A DNA stretch of 64,000 nucleotides from Micavibrio sp. GTDB taxonomy: Bacteria; Pseudomonadota; Alphaproteobacteria; Micavibrionales; UBA9664. This document shows positions 52,558 through 63,738 of the stretch, piece by piece (positions within the stretch are counted from its first letter, which is position 1; every line of letters begins with the position of its first letter). The notes beneath the pieces were generated by a model. That model was not told where the DNA came from. It saw only the letters and a list, made by a program, of their open reading frames with translations, and searched no databases. The stretch spans positions 1 through 64,000 of the forward strand of contig PAAR01000012.1 in the NCBI GenBank assembly GCA_002699085.1. The letters run 5' to 3'. A program made the translations under genes and the position numbers.

Positions 52558-53277
52558 TTAATGGGCACGAATGATTTTTCCGTGCTCAACAAAATCTGGT
52601 AGACAACAATCGACGATCTTGTTTGCAACCACCTTAATATCTATAAGATCCTGTTCATCAGGATAGCCACCTGGATACGCTTCTTCCAGCATTTTAGTGT
52701 TCACCGTACCAGGATCAAAAAGATTAGCCTTTAAATTTGGTGACACAGTTTCAGCAGCATATGTTAGAACCATAGCGTTGAGTGCTGTTTTCGTTGCGGC
52801 ATATAACCCCCAAAATGGTTCCGCAAACTGCGCCATTTGAGAACTTATAAAAACAGCACGACCTGCCTCAGATTGCCTCAACAATGGATCTAATGTACGT
52901 ATTAAGGCGTAGTTTGCATGAACATTTACTTTAAACGTATCCTCCCAGACTTTTGGACTTGTGTGGCCAATCGGTCTCAAGCCTCCTAAACTGGCAGCGT
53001 TTCCAATTAAAATATCTAATTGCCCAAAACGTTCAAAAATCGTTGGACCCAAAGCGTCTAAATGCGCTTCTTTTTTGAAATCAAGCGGCATAATCGTTGC
53101 CGCACCGCCGGCTGCCACAATCTCATCATGCGTTTTTTCTAAACCACTAATCGTTCGTGCCGACAATATAGCATGAGCACCCTTAGACGCTAAAGCTTTG
53201 GCCGTTGCAGCACCGATCCCACGAGAAGCACCGCTAATAAACGCTATTTTGTCTTTTAAAGGAAGTGTATCAGGCAT
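52558..53277 (-). CDS. Short-chain dehydrogenase/reductase
   Basis: A 239-residue SDR oxidoreductase. The cofactor motif is ISGASRGIGAATAKALASKG (Rossmann TGxxxGxG with Ser replacing Thr), followed by NAASLGG. The catalytic Ser is in AVFISSQMAQ and the YxxxK motif in YAATKTALNAM. Substrate unknown. An SDR directly after purF is a usual alphaproteobacterial arrangement; here a 281-residue gene has been inserted between them. Its start overlaps the stop of that gene (TAATG). Confidence 0.91.
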   Translation of the reverse strand: MPDTLPLKDKIAFISGASRGIGAATAKALASKGAHAILSARTISGLEKTHDEIVAAGGAATIMPLDFKKEAHLDALGPTIFERFGQLDILIGNAASLGGLRPIGHTSPKVWEDTFKVNVHANYALIRTLDPLLRQSEAGRAVFISSQMAQFAEPFWGLYAATKTALNAMVLTYAAETVSPNLKANLFDPGTVNTKMLEEAYPGGYPDEQDLIDIKVVANKIVDCCLPDFVEHGKIIRAH

Positions 53278-54118
53278 TACTGGTTCGCACTCGCCTTTTC
53301 ACGTTCACGCATGGCCTTCATTACAATGCGTCGCATCTGCATATTTGTTTGCAGTGCTGGATCATCTGCCTTTTGCGCTAAATACTCATAAACATCATTA
53401 TATTGAACGGCCGCATTAATTAACAGACCCTCTAACAATTCGTTTAAGGCACGCTTCATAAAGCTACCATATTCACCCTTATTGATTTCAACCTGATTAA
53501 GAGGCACATCTGTAATGAGCAATGTATCAAACAAACGATCCAAATATACTTTCTCGCCACTTACCGCATAGCCGCCCCAAATTCTTTGTACAGCTTCTGC
53601 TGTATCAATATCATCTTCTATAGGTAGTGTTAAATTTGAGAATGGGCCATCTTCCCCTTCCTTTGGCACGCCGTAAGACCATTGCTTTGTTGTTGCCCAG
53701 TCTTTAGCGATTGAACCAAGCCCTGCGTAACGAGCCGCACGAATAAAAGCGCCAGCTTGATACTGTGTCACATTTAACTGATCTAGCCAGCCTCTTAGAG
53801 CCTGAGGATTCTGTTTAAATAACACCGCAAAAAAGCCTATCGCATAATTCTGCTCTTCTGGTTTTTGATCCATATAGCCCAGTTCAACAAGGCGTGCCAT
53901 CATTTGCGGTGTCAGGTATACAGGCTTATTGAGATAATAATAATTTAAATAGCGTTGTAGCTTTAAGTCTTTTTTCCAAACGGACGAGGCTGAATCTAAT
54001 TCATATTTTTCACCATAAATCTCATTCAGATTATTCAATATAGAATTGCTTTTGCCTTCTTGGGCAAAAACAGGTGATGCACTCAACATCGACAAGGCTA
54101 CAATAAGTGTTAAATATT

Positions 54119-54122
<4 letters not shown>
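53277..54122 (-). CDS. Unknown exported protein, 281 aa
   Basis: A protein of 281 residues, not recognised. It has a signal peptide (about 1-20, ending SPVFAQE), so it is exported to the periplasm. The rest is mainly helical with repeated aromatic/leucine patterns (AIGFFAVLFKQNPQALRGWLDQLN, GLLINAAVQYNDVYEYLAQK). A highly charged C-terminal end (MRRIVMKAMREREKASANQ) completes it. It overlaps purF by 4 bp (ATGA) and the SDR gene by 1 bp, so it is fully embedded in the purF operon. No catalytic motif is obvious; a structural or scaffold role is possible. Confidence 0.72.
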
Positions 54123-55599
<1,477 letters not shown>

Positions 55600-55600
<1 letters not shown>

Positions 55601-56328
55601 TACTCATTAACTCCATCTATAAGATTTTCCATACTCTTACGCTGCTCATCATCATAAGCAGGCGTTGGTGCTTCTGGCTCACCACCATTGCGTTTTGGCT
55701 GTGCTTCACGGATCATACGCTCGATATTTTGCTTGCCTTCTTCGGCAATGCCCTCAACGGCTTTGTCTTCAAGCTTCGTTGTATTCGGGATAAAATCATC
55801 AATAAATGAAGCCGTCCACTCTAAATAAGGATAGGAGTAACTTTTAGAAAACCAACTTTCTTTTTCATCGCCAGACATGAAGTAATAAAACGGTAAGTAA
55901 AATAGCCCAATCAATAATGCGCCACGGACAAAACCAAAGACTGCGCCCAGACTACGATCCACCGAGCCAAGACCTATTTTTTCAGCACCTTCAGATAAAA
56001 CATGCGATAAAATCGACAGCCCCACCATAAAAACAACAAACACACCGCCATAAGCGACGAGTGTTGCTAATAAAGAAAATGGAATGACACCAAAAAGCTT
56101 TTGTTCCACTTCAGCATTTGGGTCGATTAAAAAACTGGCAATAGATGGTTCAATCGCTGGGCCAATGTAAAAGGCTGCAAACGCAGCACCAGCAAGACCA
56201 AAAATGGTCAACACTTCACGAATAAAACCACGGAAAAGCGATATAAGCACCGATATAAGCAAAACCGCTAAAACAAGAATATCTATAATCATGGTATTGA
56301 AATTAGATGGGTTATGCCGCTTTTGCAA
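55600..56328 (-). CDS. cvpA: CvpA-family membrane protein
   Basis: A 242-residue CvpA-family protein, associated with colicin V production and envelope function in other bacteria. Four hydrophobic helices occupy about residues 10-155. The family motif is IDILVLAVLLISVLISLFRGFIREVLTIFG, with LGSVDRSLGAVFGFVRGALLIG near the middle. The C-terminal 60 residues are hydrophilic and probably cytoplasmic. It sits between radA (8 bases) and purF (1-bp overlap), the standard arrangement. Confidence 0.93.
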
Positions 56329-56336
56329 GACAGCAA

Positions 56337-57752
56337 TTAATCATCCATAAAATCATTTTTGCGTTTTACTTTAGGACGACCAAGCATATCCAGCAGGTCA
56401 TGCAATGACTTCATCTTGGTAATCGTCATACCTTCTATTTTATCGGGCAAGGCTTTTTTACCTTTCCCCTCTGGAATGATAGCATGTGAAAACCCGAGCT
56501 TGGCCGCCTCTTTCAAGCGTTGCTCAGCTTGTGCTACAGGACGAATCTCGCCTGCCAAACCAATCTCGCCAAACAATACGGTATCTTTAGACATTGGCTC
56601 ATTATTCAGTGAGCTAATCAGGGCTGCTGCTACAGCTAAATCAACAGCTGTTTCAGTAATACGCAAGCCACCAGCAATATTGAGATAAATATCATTGGCA
56701 CTTAATGATATCCCAAAACGGGCTTCCATCACCGCTGTCAGCATGGATAAGCGATTTGAATCCCAACCAACAACCGCCCTTTTGGGGGTTGGGTAGACCG
56801 TTGGTGCAACGAGCGCTTGCACTTCAACTAATATCGGGCGGGAGCCTTCCATACCAGCCAAAATAGCTGTGCCTGGCGTGCGGTCTTGGCGTTCATTGAG
56901 GAATAATTCAGATGGATTAGCCACCTCAATTAATCCTTCTTGTGCCATTTCAAACACACCGATCTCATCTGTTGGGCCAAAACGGTTTTTAACAGCCCGC
57001 AAAATTCGGAATTGATGGCCACGATCCCCTTCAAAATACAGCACTGTATCCACCATATGCTCTAGCACACGTGGCCCAGCAATCGCCCCATCTTTCGTCA
57101 CATGCCCAACCAGAATAATGCTGATATTACGCTTTTTGGCTAAACGGATCAGCTCAGAAGAAGACGCACGCACTTGCGTTACCGTGCCTGAGGTTGAGTC
57201 AATCGTATCGACATACATTGTCTGTATTGAGTCAATAATAACCAAAGAAGGTTTCGTCTCAGCTTTTTCAATTGAGGTAATAATATCACGAATTGATGTC
57301 GCTGCGGCCAATCCAACAGGGGCGTTCTCTAAGCCGAGACGCTCAGCACGCAAACGCACTTGGTCAACTGCTTCTTCACCTGAAATATACAGACATGGCT
57401 TGCCGCTTTCAGCCATTTTACACACCGCTTGCAATAAAAGTGTAGATTTACCAATTCCAGGATCACCCCCCAAAAGAATCGCCGAACCAGGCACAAGACC
57501 ACCACCCAGAACACGGTCAAATTCTTTTACAGATGAAGAAATACGGGGTAGTTTCTCCGCCTTGCCGTGTAATGGAACAAATTGAATCACTTGCCCAGAA
57601 TTTTTAGAGACATTCAAACTTTTCGCTGGGCCTGACTCGATTAATTCTTCTTGGATCGTATCCCATTCCCCGCACTCATCGCATTTCCCTGCCCATTTTG
57701 AATAGACGGAACCGCAAGATTGACATGCAAATGATTTTTGAGATTTGGCCAT
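56337..57752 (-). CDS. radA: DNA repair protein RadA
   Basis: A 471-residue DnaB-like/RecA-like helicase that promotes branch migration in recombination. A zinc finger at C10, C13, C24 and C27 (ACQSCGSVYSKWAGKCDECGEW) precedes the ATPase domain with Walker A GGDPGIGKSTLL (about 93-104), the RadA signature KNRFGPTDEIGVFEM, and a C-terminal Lon-like domain with GLAGEIRPVAQAEQRLKEAAKLGF. Length is normal. It opens the radA-cvpA-purF run and diverges from the ABC exporter gene. Confidence 0.96.
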   Translation of the reverse strand: MAKSQKSFACQSCGSVYSKWAGKCDECGEWDTIQEELIESGPAKSLNVSKNSGQVIQFVPLHGKAEKLPRISSSVKEFDRVLGGGLVPGSAILLGGDPGIGKSTLLLQAVCKMAESGKPCLYISGEEAVDQVRLRAERLGLENAPVGLAAATSIRDIITSIEKAETKPSLVIIDSIQTMYVDTIDSTSGTVTQVRASSSELIRLAKKRNISIILVGHVTKDGAIAGPRVLEHMVDTVLYFEGDRGHQFRILRAVKNRFGPTDEIGVFEMAQEGLIEVANPSELFLNERQDRTPGTAILAGMEGSRPILVEVQALVAPTVYPTPKRAVVGWDSNRLSMLTAVMEARFGISLSANDIYLNIAGGLRITETAVDLAVAAALISSLNNEPMSKDTVLFGEIGLAGEIRPVAQAEQRLKEAAKLGFSHAIIPEGKGKKALPDKIEGMTITKMKSLHDLLDMLGRPKVKRKNDFMDD

Positions 57753-57786
57753 AGAATTACTGTAAAATATATCTTATCCTTACACA

Positions 57787-59604
57787 ATGGGTGAACAAAA
57801 CAGCACAAAAAATATAGATACGAATAAAGGACTACAAAAAAGACTGTTCTGGTTCTTTATGATGTACCAGTTTCGCCCTAAATACCGATGGTTTCGAATT
57901 ATTGTTCTGCTTTGTGCGACAATATCCACCATCGCTTGGGATGTGTTTGTTCCTTATCAATTTAAAAATCTCGTTGATTTTATCACGCCGCTTTCTACGC
58001 CTATTAGTGGCACTATATGGGCAGATGTCTTTACTATTTTTATAGCCATGGTTGCAGGGTACCTCGTCGGCTTGGTCTGTGAAATCCTTTTAACCAATAT
58101 GGTTTATCTATCTACGCCCCTTATAATGCGAGATTTAGAAAATGATGCTTTTAGGAAACTACAAAGCTTCTCTTATGATTTTTACGCCAATAGCTTTGTC
58201 GGCAGTCTCGTTGCTCAATTAAGACGTTATGGTGATGCCTACCTCAATTTAGAAGTTGAGATCACAGAAAATATTTTACGTCTTGGGGTGAAAGTCATCG
58301 CTGTCGGCACAGCTATATACGTGTTTTCTCCATCTGCCTTTTTGCCTGTCATAATATGGGCCATCACTTTTATTGCAGCCATTAGCTATTTACTAAACCG
58401 CAAAATGACCCATGACAGGCGACACTCTCTGTTAGATTCAAAAGTAACAGCAACATTGGCTGATAGTGTCTCAAACTTCCTAACGGTTAAAGTGTTTGGT
58501 CGTGAAAACGATGAATTCGATGCCTTCAAAGACATTAATCATCGCAAAACACGCTCTATGCAATATGGCTGGGCATGGAGCTCAGCGACTTTTACAGTAC
58601 AACATACGCTCAATGTGATTATTCAAATCATGGTGCTTTATTTCGCTCTGACGCTTTGGTCTAAAGGAGAAATGAGCTTAGGAACGGTTGTGTTCTTACA
58701 AATGCTTTTGGCTAATATCAGTAAATCTCTCGTTGATATCGGCAATACGATGAAAAATGTTTTCCGTGCGCTCGCCAAAGCAGAAGAAATGTTTGAACTG
58801 ATGGAGCTCAAGCCAGATCTCCTTGATCCGAAACGACCCCAAAAATCAAAGATCAGCAAAGGGAAAATCGTTTTTGATGATCTGACTTTTAAATATGGTG
58901 AAGGGCATGATGTTTTTTCCCATTTTGACCTAACGATCAAAGCAGGGCAGCGTGTTGGTTTGGTTGGCCATTCTGGTGCAGGGAAAAGCTCCTTCGTAAA
59001 ACTGCTCTTGCGCTTTATGGATCCGCAATCTGGTGAAATTAAAATAGATGGGCAAGCCATTCACAAAATCACCCAAAAATCGTTACGAGAAGCTATCAGC
59101 TATGTCCCGCAAGAACCTACTCTATTCCACCGTTCTTTATGGGATAATATCGCCTATGGTGCTCCGAATGCGTCAGAAGCTGCTATCAAGAAAGTCATTA
59201 GAGATTCTTACCTGACCGAGTTAATCGAACGCTTACCCAATGGTGTTCAAACGATGGTGGGCGAGCGGGGCGTCAAATTATCAGGCGGTGAACGTCAACG
59301 TGTGGCCATTGCCCGTGCCATGCTCAAGAAATCGCCTATTCTTATTTTAGATGAAGCCACCAGCTCACTGGATAGCACCAGCGAGATCTATATCCAGAAA
59401 GCCTTTGCTACGCTGATGAAAGGGCGCACAACAATCGTCATAGCGCACAGGCTTTCGACCATTGCTGGTCTTGATCGTATTTTAGTGCTTGATGATGGAA
59501 AAATTGTTGAAGACGGCACGCATAGTGATCTGGTTAAAAAGCGGGGCGGCCATTACGCCAAGCTTTATAAAAATCAACGTGACGGCATGCTCATTGATGA
59601 TTAA
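57787..59604 (+). CDS. ABC exporter (fused permease and ATPase)
   Basis: A 605-residue half-transporter of the ABCB/MsbA-like type. About six membrane helices occupy residues 30-330. The nucleotide-binding domain has Walker A GHSGAGKSSFVKLLL, the Q-loop YVPQEPTLFHRSLWDNIAYG, the signature KLSGGERQRVAIARAM, Walker B ILILDEATSSLD and the switch VIAHRLSTIAGLDRI. It is a homodimeric exporter of unknown substrate; its family often exports lipids or drugs. It starts 35 bases from radA on the opposite strand and overlaps the heparinase-like gene by 4 bp at the 3' end. Confidence 0.91.
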   Translation: MGEQNSTKNIDTNKGLQKRLFWFFMMYQFRPKYRWFRIIVLLCATISTIAWDVFVPYQFKNLVDFITPLSTPISGTIWADVFTIFIAMVAGYLVGLVCEILLTNMVYLSTPLIMRDLENDAFRKLQSFSYDFYANSFVGSLVAQLRRYGDAYLNLEVEITENILRLGVKVIAVGTAIYVFSPSAFLPVIIWAITFIAAISYLLNRKMTHDRRHSLLDSKVTATLADSVSNFLTVKVFGRENDEFDAFKDINHRKTRSMQYGWAWSSATFTVQHTLNVIIQIMVLYFALTLWSKGEMSLGTVVFLQMLLANISKSLVDIGNTMKNVFRALAKAEEMFELMELKPDLLDPKRPQKSKISKGKIVFDDLTFKYGEGHDVFSHFDLTIKAGQRVGLVGHSGAGKSSFVKLLLRFMDPQSGEIKIDGQAIHKITQKSLREAISYVPQEPTLFHRSLWDNIAYGAPNASEAAIKKVIRDSYLTELIERLPNGVQTMVGERGVKLSGGERQRVAIARAMLKKSPILILDEATSSLDSTSEIYIQKAFATLMKGRTTIVIAHRLSTIAGLDRILVLDDGKIVEDGTHSDLVKKRGGHYAKLYKNQRDGMLIDD

Positions 59605-61241
59605 CCTTCACGCTGTAAAGCCCACTTAACCGTCGTCTCTTTGACATTGCTTTTAGTACGGCCTGTTAGGACAATCTGCTGTGTTTTACGTGGGTTACAG
59701 CCATCACCCAGATAAATACTATCCTCCACAGTCAAGATGGCGCCTTTTGTAAAGAATCTCCAGCCAATCCCTGTCCGTGTCTTAACGAGTACTTCTGTCC
59801 CATTATTAACCAGTGAAGCCTTCACTGTTGGATGTAAATGGAACCGTATCGCAAAATCATGTGAATATTCGGTTTCAATCGTCTGTGTGAGCGTATCCTC
59901 GCCCCGTAAATCATCACCCGTTTGATCTAAAAACAAACTTCTATGATGAATTAACCCATTTACTGTGTAATAGCCATCATGGCTAGCGGATACCAATGTA
60001 CCTTGCTTGATATCTTCACGGTGAACTTTTGTTTCCAACGCCATACGACCAATATAATTATTCTCTTTAATTTCAAAGGCATTACGATGATCGACAGTTA
60101 ATGCCGTATGTGCGGGTGTACTTCTCAATGCGTACTGCCAGTTTTTATCGGTTGGATGGGCACCACAATTGCTAAAAATACGGTCTTTACCATATGAAAA
60201 TTCAAAAGCCAAAGGACTGGCGTGCAGGCCACGTGTATCAGCACTATGTGGTGCCTTACCTGTATCCAAAATCGCTACCGCCTTGCCTAAATTTAATCTC
60301 TCATAACCCGTTACAGGCAACGAATTCCATGTTTTTCCTCGCACGCCGCCTCTGGTAATAACGAGACCTAAGCTGGCTTCATTGCCTTCTTGGGTATTTT
60401 GGAACAAGGCCAATTTATTGTCGTTATGACGGAAAAAACGAAGTGCCGGGATACCACGATCAAGAGCATGCTCTATAGCAGCGGGCAATGGATAATTCGC
60501 CGATTTTAACGCCGTTTTTAAATCCAAAATGATTTTCAATGCCTCAACAAGGTCTTGCGGTGAACGTGTCACAAAGCCACCATCCGACAAAATTAATTTT
60601 GGCAGTGCCTCATCAAGCAAGCTTAAGCCTTTTTCGAGCTTTGTTTCTTGGCTTTGAAGGGCAATACCACCGTAAATATAGCCAATCAACGCATGTAAGT
60701 GCTCAAATGAGTAGTAATTCTCAGGTAAACAAGCACCTAGATGCTTGAATTGCTTATTAAGGCTATTAAAAAACAGGTCTTGGAAGTGATCGTCTGCACT
60801 GGCCCCAAAAAAGCTGTAAAGTTTAATCCAATTCGTAATTCTGGCACCGAGTAAATCAGACCGCCATGCAAAACGGTTGTATTTTGGATGACGCTCGATC
60901 CAGCTCCGCACTGAGTCACGTGCTTTCAAACGACCCATATCACCGCCCAGTGCCTTTAAATCACGTAACCAGTCAAAACTTTGCAAATGTTCGGCATGTT
61001 TTTCAAAAGGGATGTCTTCATCCCACAAACTGTCTTGGGCTTGCCACAGTGCACCCTTGCAATCAAGCGCATTATTGCAAAACCAGCGGCCACGCCCAGA
61101 ATCACCTGGCCAATTATCACTTAAATCCACGACAAAACGGGCGCATTCCTGTTGTGATAAAAACCAATCATAGACAGGACTACGCTGTACAACTTGTAAG
61201 GCGTGTTCTTTAATATTTTCAATGAACCCCAATTTTAACAC
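59601..61241 (-). CDS. Heparinase II/III-family protein
   Basis: A 546-residue protein of the heparinase II/III-like family found in most alphaproteobacteria. The N-terminal alpha/alpha-toroid half shows WLRDLKALGGDMGRLKARDSVRSWIERHPKYNRFAWRSDLLGARITNWIKLYSFF. The C-terminal beta half contains SPLAFEFSYGKDRIFSNCGAHP and TPAHTALTVDHRNAFEI. No signal peptide is visible. It may act on a polysaccharide, but no substrate is known. It is 3 bases after rpe on the same strand, which is the usual rpe-heparinase pair. Confidence 0.9.
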   Translation of the reverse strand: MLKLGFIENIKEHALQVVQRSPVYDWFLSQQECARFVVDLSDNWPGDSGRGRWFCNNALDCKGALWQAQDSLWDEDIPFEKHAEHLQSFDWLRDLKALGGDMGRLKARDSVRSWIERHPKYNRFAWRSDLLGARITNWIKLYSFFGASADDHFQDLFFNSLNKQFKHLGACLPENYYSFEHLHALIGYIYGGIALQSQETKLEKGLSLLDEALPKLILSDGGFVTRSPQDLVEALKIILDLKTALKSANYPLPAAIEHALDRGIPALRFFRHNDNKLALFQNTQEGNEASLGLVITRGGVRGKTWNSLPVTGYERLNLGKAVAILDTGKAPHSADTRGLHASPLAFEFSYGKDRIFSNCGAHPTDKNWQYALRSTPAHTALTVDHRNAFEIKENNYIGRMALETKVHREDIKQGTLVSASHDGYYTVNGLIHHRSLFLDQTGDDLRGEDTLTQTIETEYSHDFAIRFHLHPTVKASLVNNGTEVLVKTRTGIGWRFFTKGAILTVEDSIYLGDGCNPRKTQQIVLTGRTKSNVKETTVKWALQREG

Positions 61242-61244
61242 GCT

Positions 61245-61898
61245 CTACCCCCGCAGTGCCTTAATGGAGTCAGCATACTTATCTGGCCCATTCTTGAAAA
61301 CAGCAGTGCCGGCAACCAATACATTTGCCCCGGCTTGAATAACTTGCTTGGATGTTTCTGGTGTTATGCCACCATCAACTTGCAAATCAATGTCACGGCC
61401 AGTGGCCTGTATGCGGGCACGTACATCTTTAATTTTATCGAGCAAATGAATAAATTTTTGACCGCCGAACCCTGGGTTTACCGTCATAACCAAAATAAGA
61501 TCAACCATATCCATTACATGATCCAATACCGATGTCGGTGTGGCTGGGTTAAGCGCAATACCTGCCTTTTTACCCATTGCTTTTATACTTTGGATTGAGC
61601 GATGATAATGCGACCCTGCTTCTGGATGGATTGTAATTATATCTGCCCCTGCATTAGCAAATTCTTCCAAATACGGATCAGCAGGTGATATCATCAAATG
61701 CACATCGAAAATCTTTTTGCTATAAGGACGAATGGCTTTCACCACATTTGGTCCGATGGTTAAGTTCGGTACAAAATGCCCATCCATTACATCAACATGG
61801 ATATAATCTGCGCCCGCCGCATCAATGCTACGTATTTCTTCGCCCAGACAAGCAAAATCAGCGGATAATATCGATGGTGCAATTTTTATTTGTGACAT
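61245..61898 (-). CDS. rpe: Ribulose-phosphate 3-epimerase
   Basis: A 217-residue TIM-barrel enzyme that interconverts ribulose 5-phosphate and xylulose 5-phosphate in the pentose phosphate and Calvin pathways. Motifs are [56 protein letters not shown] and [13 protein letters not shown], including metal-binding His and Asp residues. It heads the rpe-heparinase operon. Confidence 0.96.
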   Translation of the reverse strand: MSQIKIAPSILSADFACLGEEIRSIDAAGADYIHVDVMDGHFVPNLTIGPNVVKAIRPYSKKIFDVHLMISPADPYLEEFANAGADIITIHPEAGSHYHRSIQSIKAMGKKAGIALNPATPTSVLDHVMDMVDLILVMTVNPGFGGQKFIHLLDKIKDVRARIQATGRDIDLQVDGGITPETSKQVIQAGANVLVAGTAVFKNGPDKYADSIKALRG

Positions 61899-62019
61899 GA
61901 TGAGACCTAAAAAAGACGATTCACTTAATAAAGTAAAGGATTCGCCCTATCAATACCATTGCTTTTCTATGCAAATATTTACCGTTTTGTCATTAGTCAA
62001 AATGCGCTAAGCTGCTTAC

Positions 62020-63738
62020 ATGGCTGATAAAACCCAAAAACTCTATGAAAAAGCCTTAGAACACTATCATTCTGGGCAAGTTGACTCAGCAGAGAAGATC
62101 TTTAAAAAAATCGTGATCCAGAATCCAAAACACGGAGAAACTCTTTTTGCCTTAGGCAAAATAGCGATGCAGAAACAACGTTTTGTTCTAGCTGACCAAC
62201 ATTTTAAAAAGCTGCTTTCTTATTATCCTAATCATGCCGATAGCTGGACAAATTTAGGGCTGATTTATTATCAATATTCAAAAAATATCCCAGAAAGCAT
62301 CAGTGCTTTCAAAAAAGCCTTAGAATTGGGGGCAAATCCAGCCCCGATTTATCTGTATCTAGCAGATATATTTAAAAATTCTGGCGATTTAAATGATGCA
62401 CGTGAGATGTACGAAAAAGCTATCGAAACTCAACCTACTATGGCACAAGCCCATCTAGGTTTGGCAAATGTTTTGATTTCACTTCATGCGCTTGAATCCG
62501 CTAAAAACCACTTTATTCAGGCCTTAACACTCACTCCACATAATGCGGATATCGTTCTTAATCTTATAACTTTGGCAGAGCTACAGAATCTAACAATTGC
62601 TTCCTATATTTCCGAAGATTTAAGAACAAAACTTTCTGGCTTAGGACAACAGTTTTTAAAGGCACATTTGGCGCAAAAGAACGGAGATATAGAAGCAGCT
62701 ATTAGTATCTTTAAAGATTTAGCGCAAAACGACTATCTAGGGGTTGAAATTTACCGTTGTTTCACATTAGCCGAGCTCTATGACAAGACAGCACAATATG
62801 AGCTAGCTTTTGAGTATATGACACGCGCTAATGAGCTTCAAAGCCTCACACAACGTGCGCAATTAATTAACGCCACATATTACCCTGCACTGCTATCAAC
62901 CATTGATACAGCGGTAAGCAATGCTCAATTTATTCAAGACGTACAGGCACGTACACAAAATAAATCTGTCACAAAACAACCTATTTTTATTGTGGGCTTC
63001 CCTCGCTCTGGAACAACATTGACGGGGCGTATTCTCTCTATGATTAAGAATGTCCATGTTAATGATGAGAGGTCGGTTCTAGGCCAATTAAGCCAAACAA
63101 TCCAACATGATTATAATCTTAATTACCCTCAAGATTTACCAAAACTTTCAGCACAGCAATGTGATGATCTAAGACAACAATATTGGCAAGCACATCAAAA
63201 GGCATCTAGCTGGGTTGATACACCGATTTTTATTGATAAATTTCCTTTAAATCTTATCCATCTACCTTTGATTTACACGCTTTTTCCTAAATCAAAAATT
63301 ATTTTTGTCAAACGACACCCACTTGATTCAATTCTTAGCGCCTTAATGCAAAATTTTCATCTTAATGAAGCGATGATTCACCTTATGAAACCAGAACAAG
63401 CCGCTTCATTATACAAAGAGGTGTTATCAATATGGTTTAAAGTAAGTGAAGTTTTACCGCTAGAAATTCATATCATTACCTATGAGAATATCGTCGATAA
63501 TTTTGACGACGAGGTCAAAGCGCTTTTGTCATTCTTAGGCCTAGAATGGGAAGAAAATATCAAAGATTTCTATAAGAAAAAGCAGGATAGCTTCCAGACC
63601 ATTACACCAAGTGCCACGCAAATAAGCCAAAAGCTATATAGCTCTTCAAAACAACGTTGGCGACATTACAAACAACAATTAGAGCCAGTTGTACCAATCT
63701 TAAGCCCTTTAATTAAGAAATTAGGCTATACGGACTAA
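62020..63738 (+). CDS. TPR-repeat protein fused to a sulfotransferase domain
   Basis: A 572-residue fusion. Residues about 1-200 form at least five tetratricopeptide repeats (YEKALEHYHSGQVDSAEKIF, FALGKIAMQKQRFVLADQHF, SWTNLGLIYYQ, APIYLYLADIFKNSGDLNDA, AQAHLGLANVLISLHALESA). The C-terminal half is a sulfotransferase with the PAPS 5'-phosphate loop IFIVGFPRSGTTLTGRIL and the 3'-phosphate site FPKSKIIFVKRHPLDSILSAL. It would transfer sulfate from PAPS to an unknown acceptor. It runs against its neighbours, lying between rpe and rsmB, which are normally adjacent, and overlaps rsmB by 18 bp. There is no signal peptide. Confidence 0.9.
   Translation: MADKTQKLYEKALEHYHSGQVDSAEKIFKKIVIQNPKHGETLFALGKIAMQKQRFVLADQHFKKLLSYYPNHADSWTNLGLIYYQYSKNIPESISAFKKALELGANPAPIYLYLADIFKNSGDLNDAREMYEKAIETQPTMAQAHLGLANVLISLHALESAKNHFIQALTLTPHNADIVLNLITLAELQNLTIASYISEDLRTKLSGLGQQFLKAHLAQKNGDIEAAISIFKDLAQNDYLGVEIYRCFTLAELYDKTAQYELAFEYMTRANELQSLTQRAQLINATYYPALLSTIDTAVSNAQFIQDVQARTQNKSVTKQPIFIVGFPRSGTTLTGRILSMIKNVHVNDERSVLGQLSQTIQHDYNLNYPQDLPKLSAQQCDDLRQQYWQAHQKASSWVDTPIFIDKFPLNLIHLPLIYTLFPKSKIIFVKRHPLDSILSALMQNFHLNEAMIHLMKPEQAASLYKEVLSIWFKVSEVLPLEIHIITYENIVDNFDDEVKALLSFLGLEWEENIKDFYKKKQDSFQTITPSATQISQKLYSSSKQRWRHYKQQLEPVVPILSPLIKKLGYTD

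Noticed and set aside
57118-57585. A 155-codon reading frame opposite radA
   Set aside because: radA is complete with zinc finger, Walker A and KNRFG motif on the other strand; the opposite frame is a shadow.
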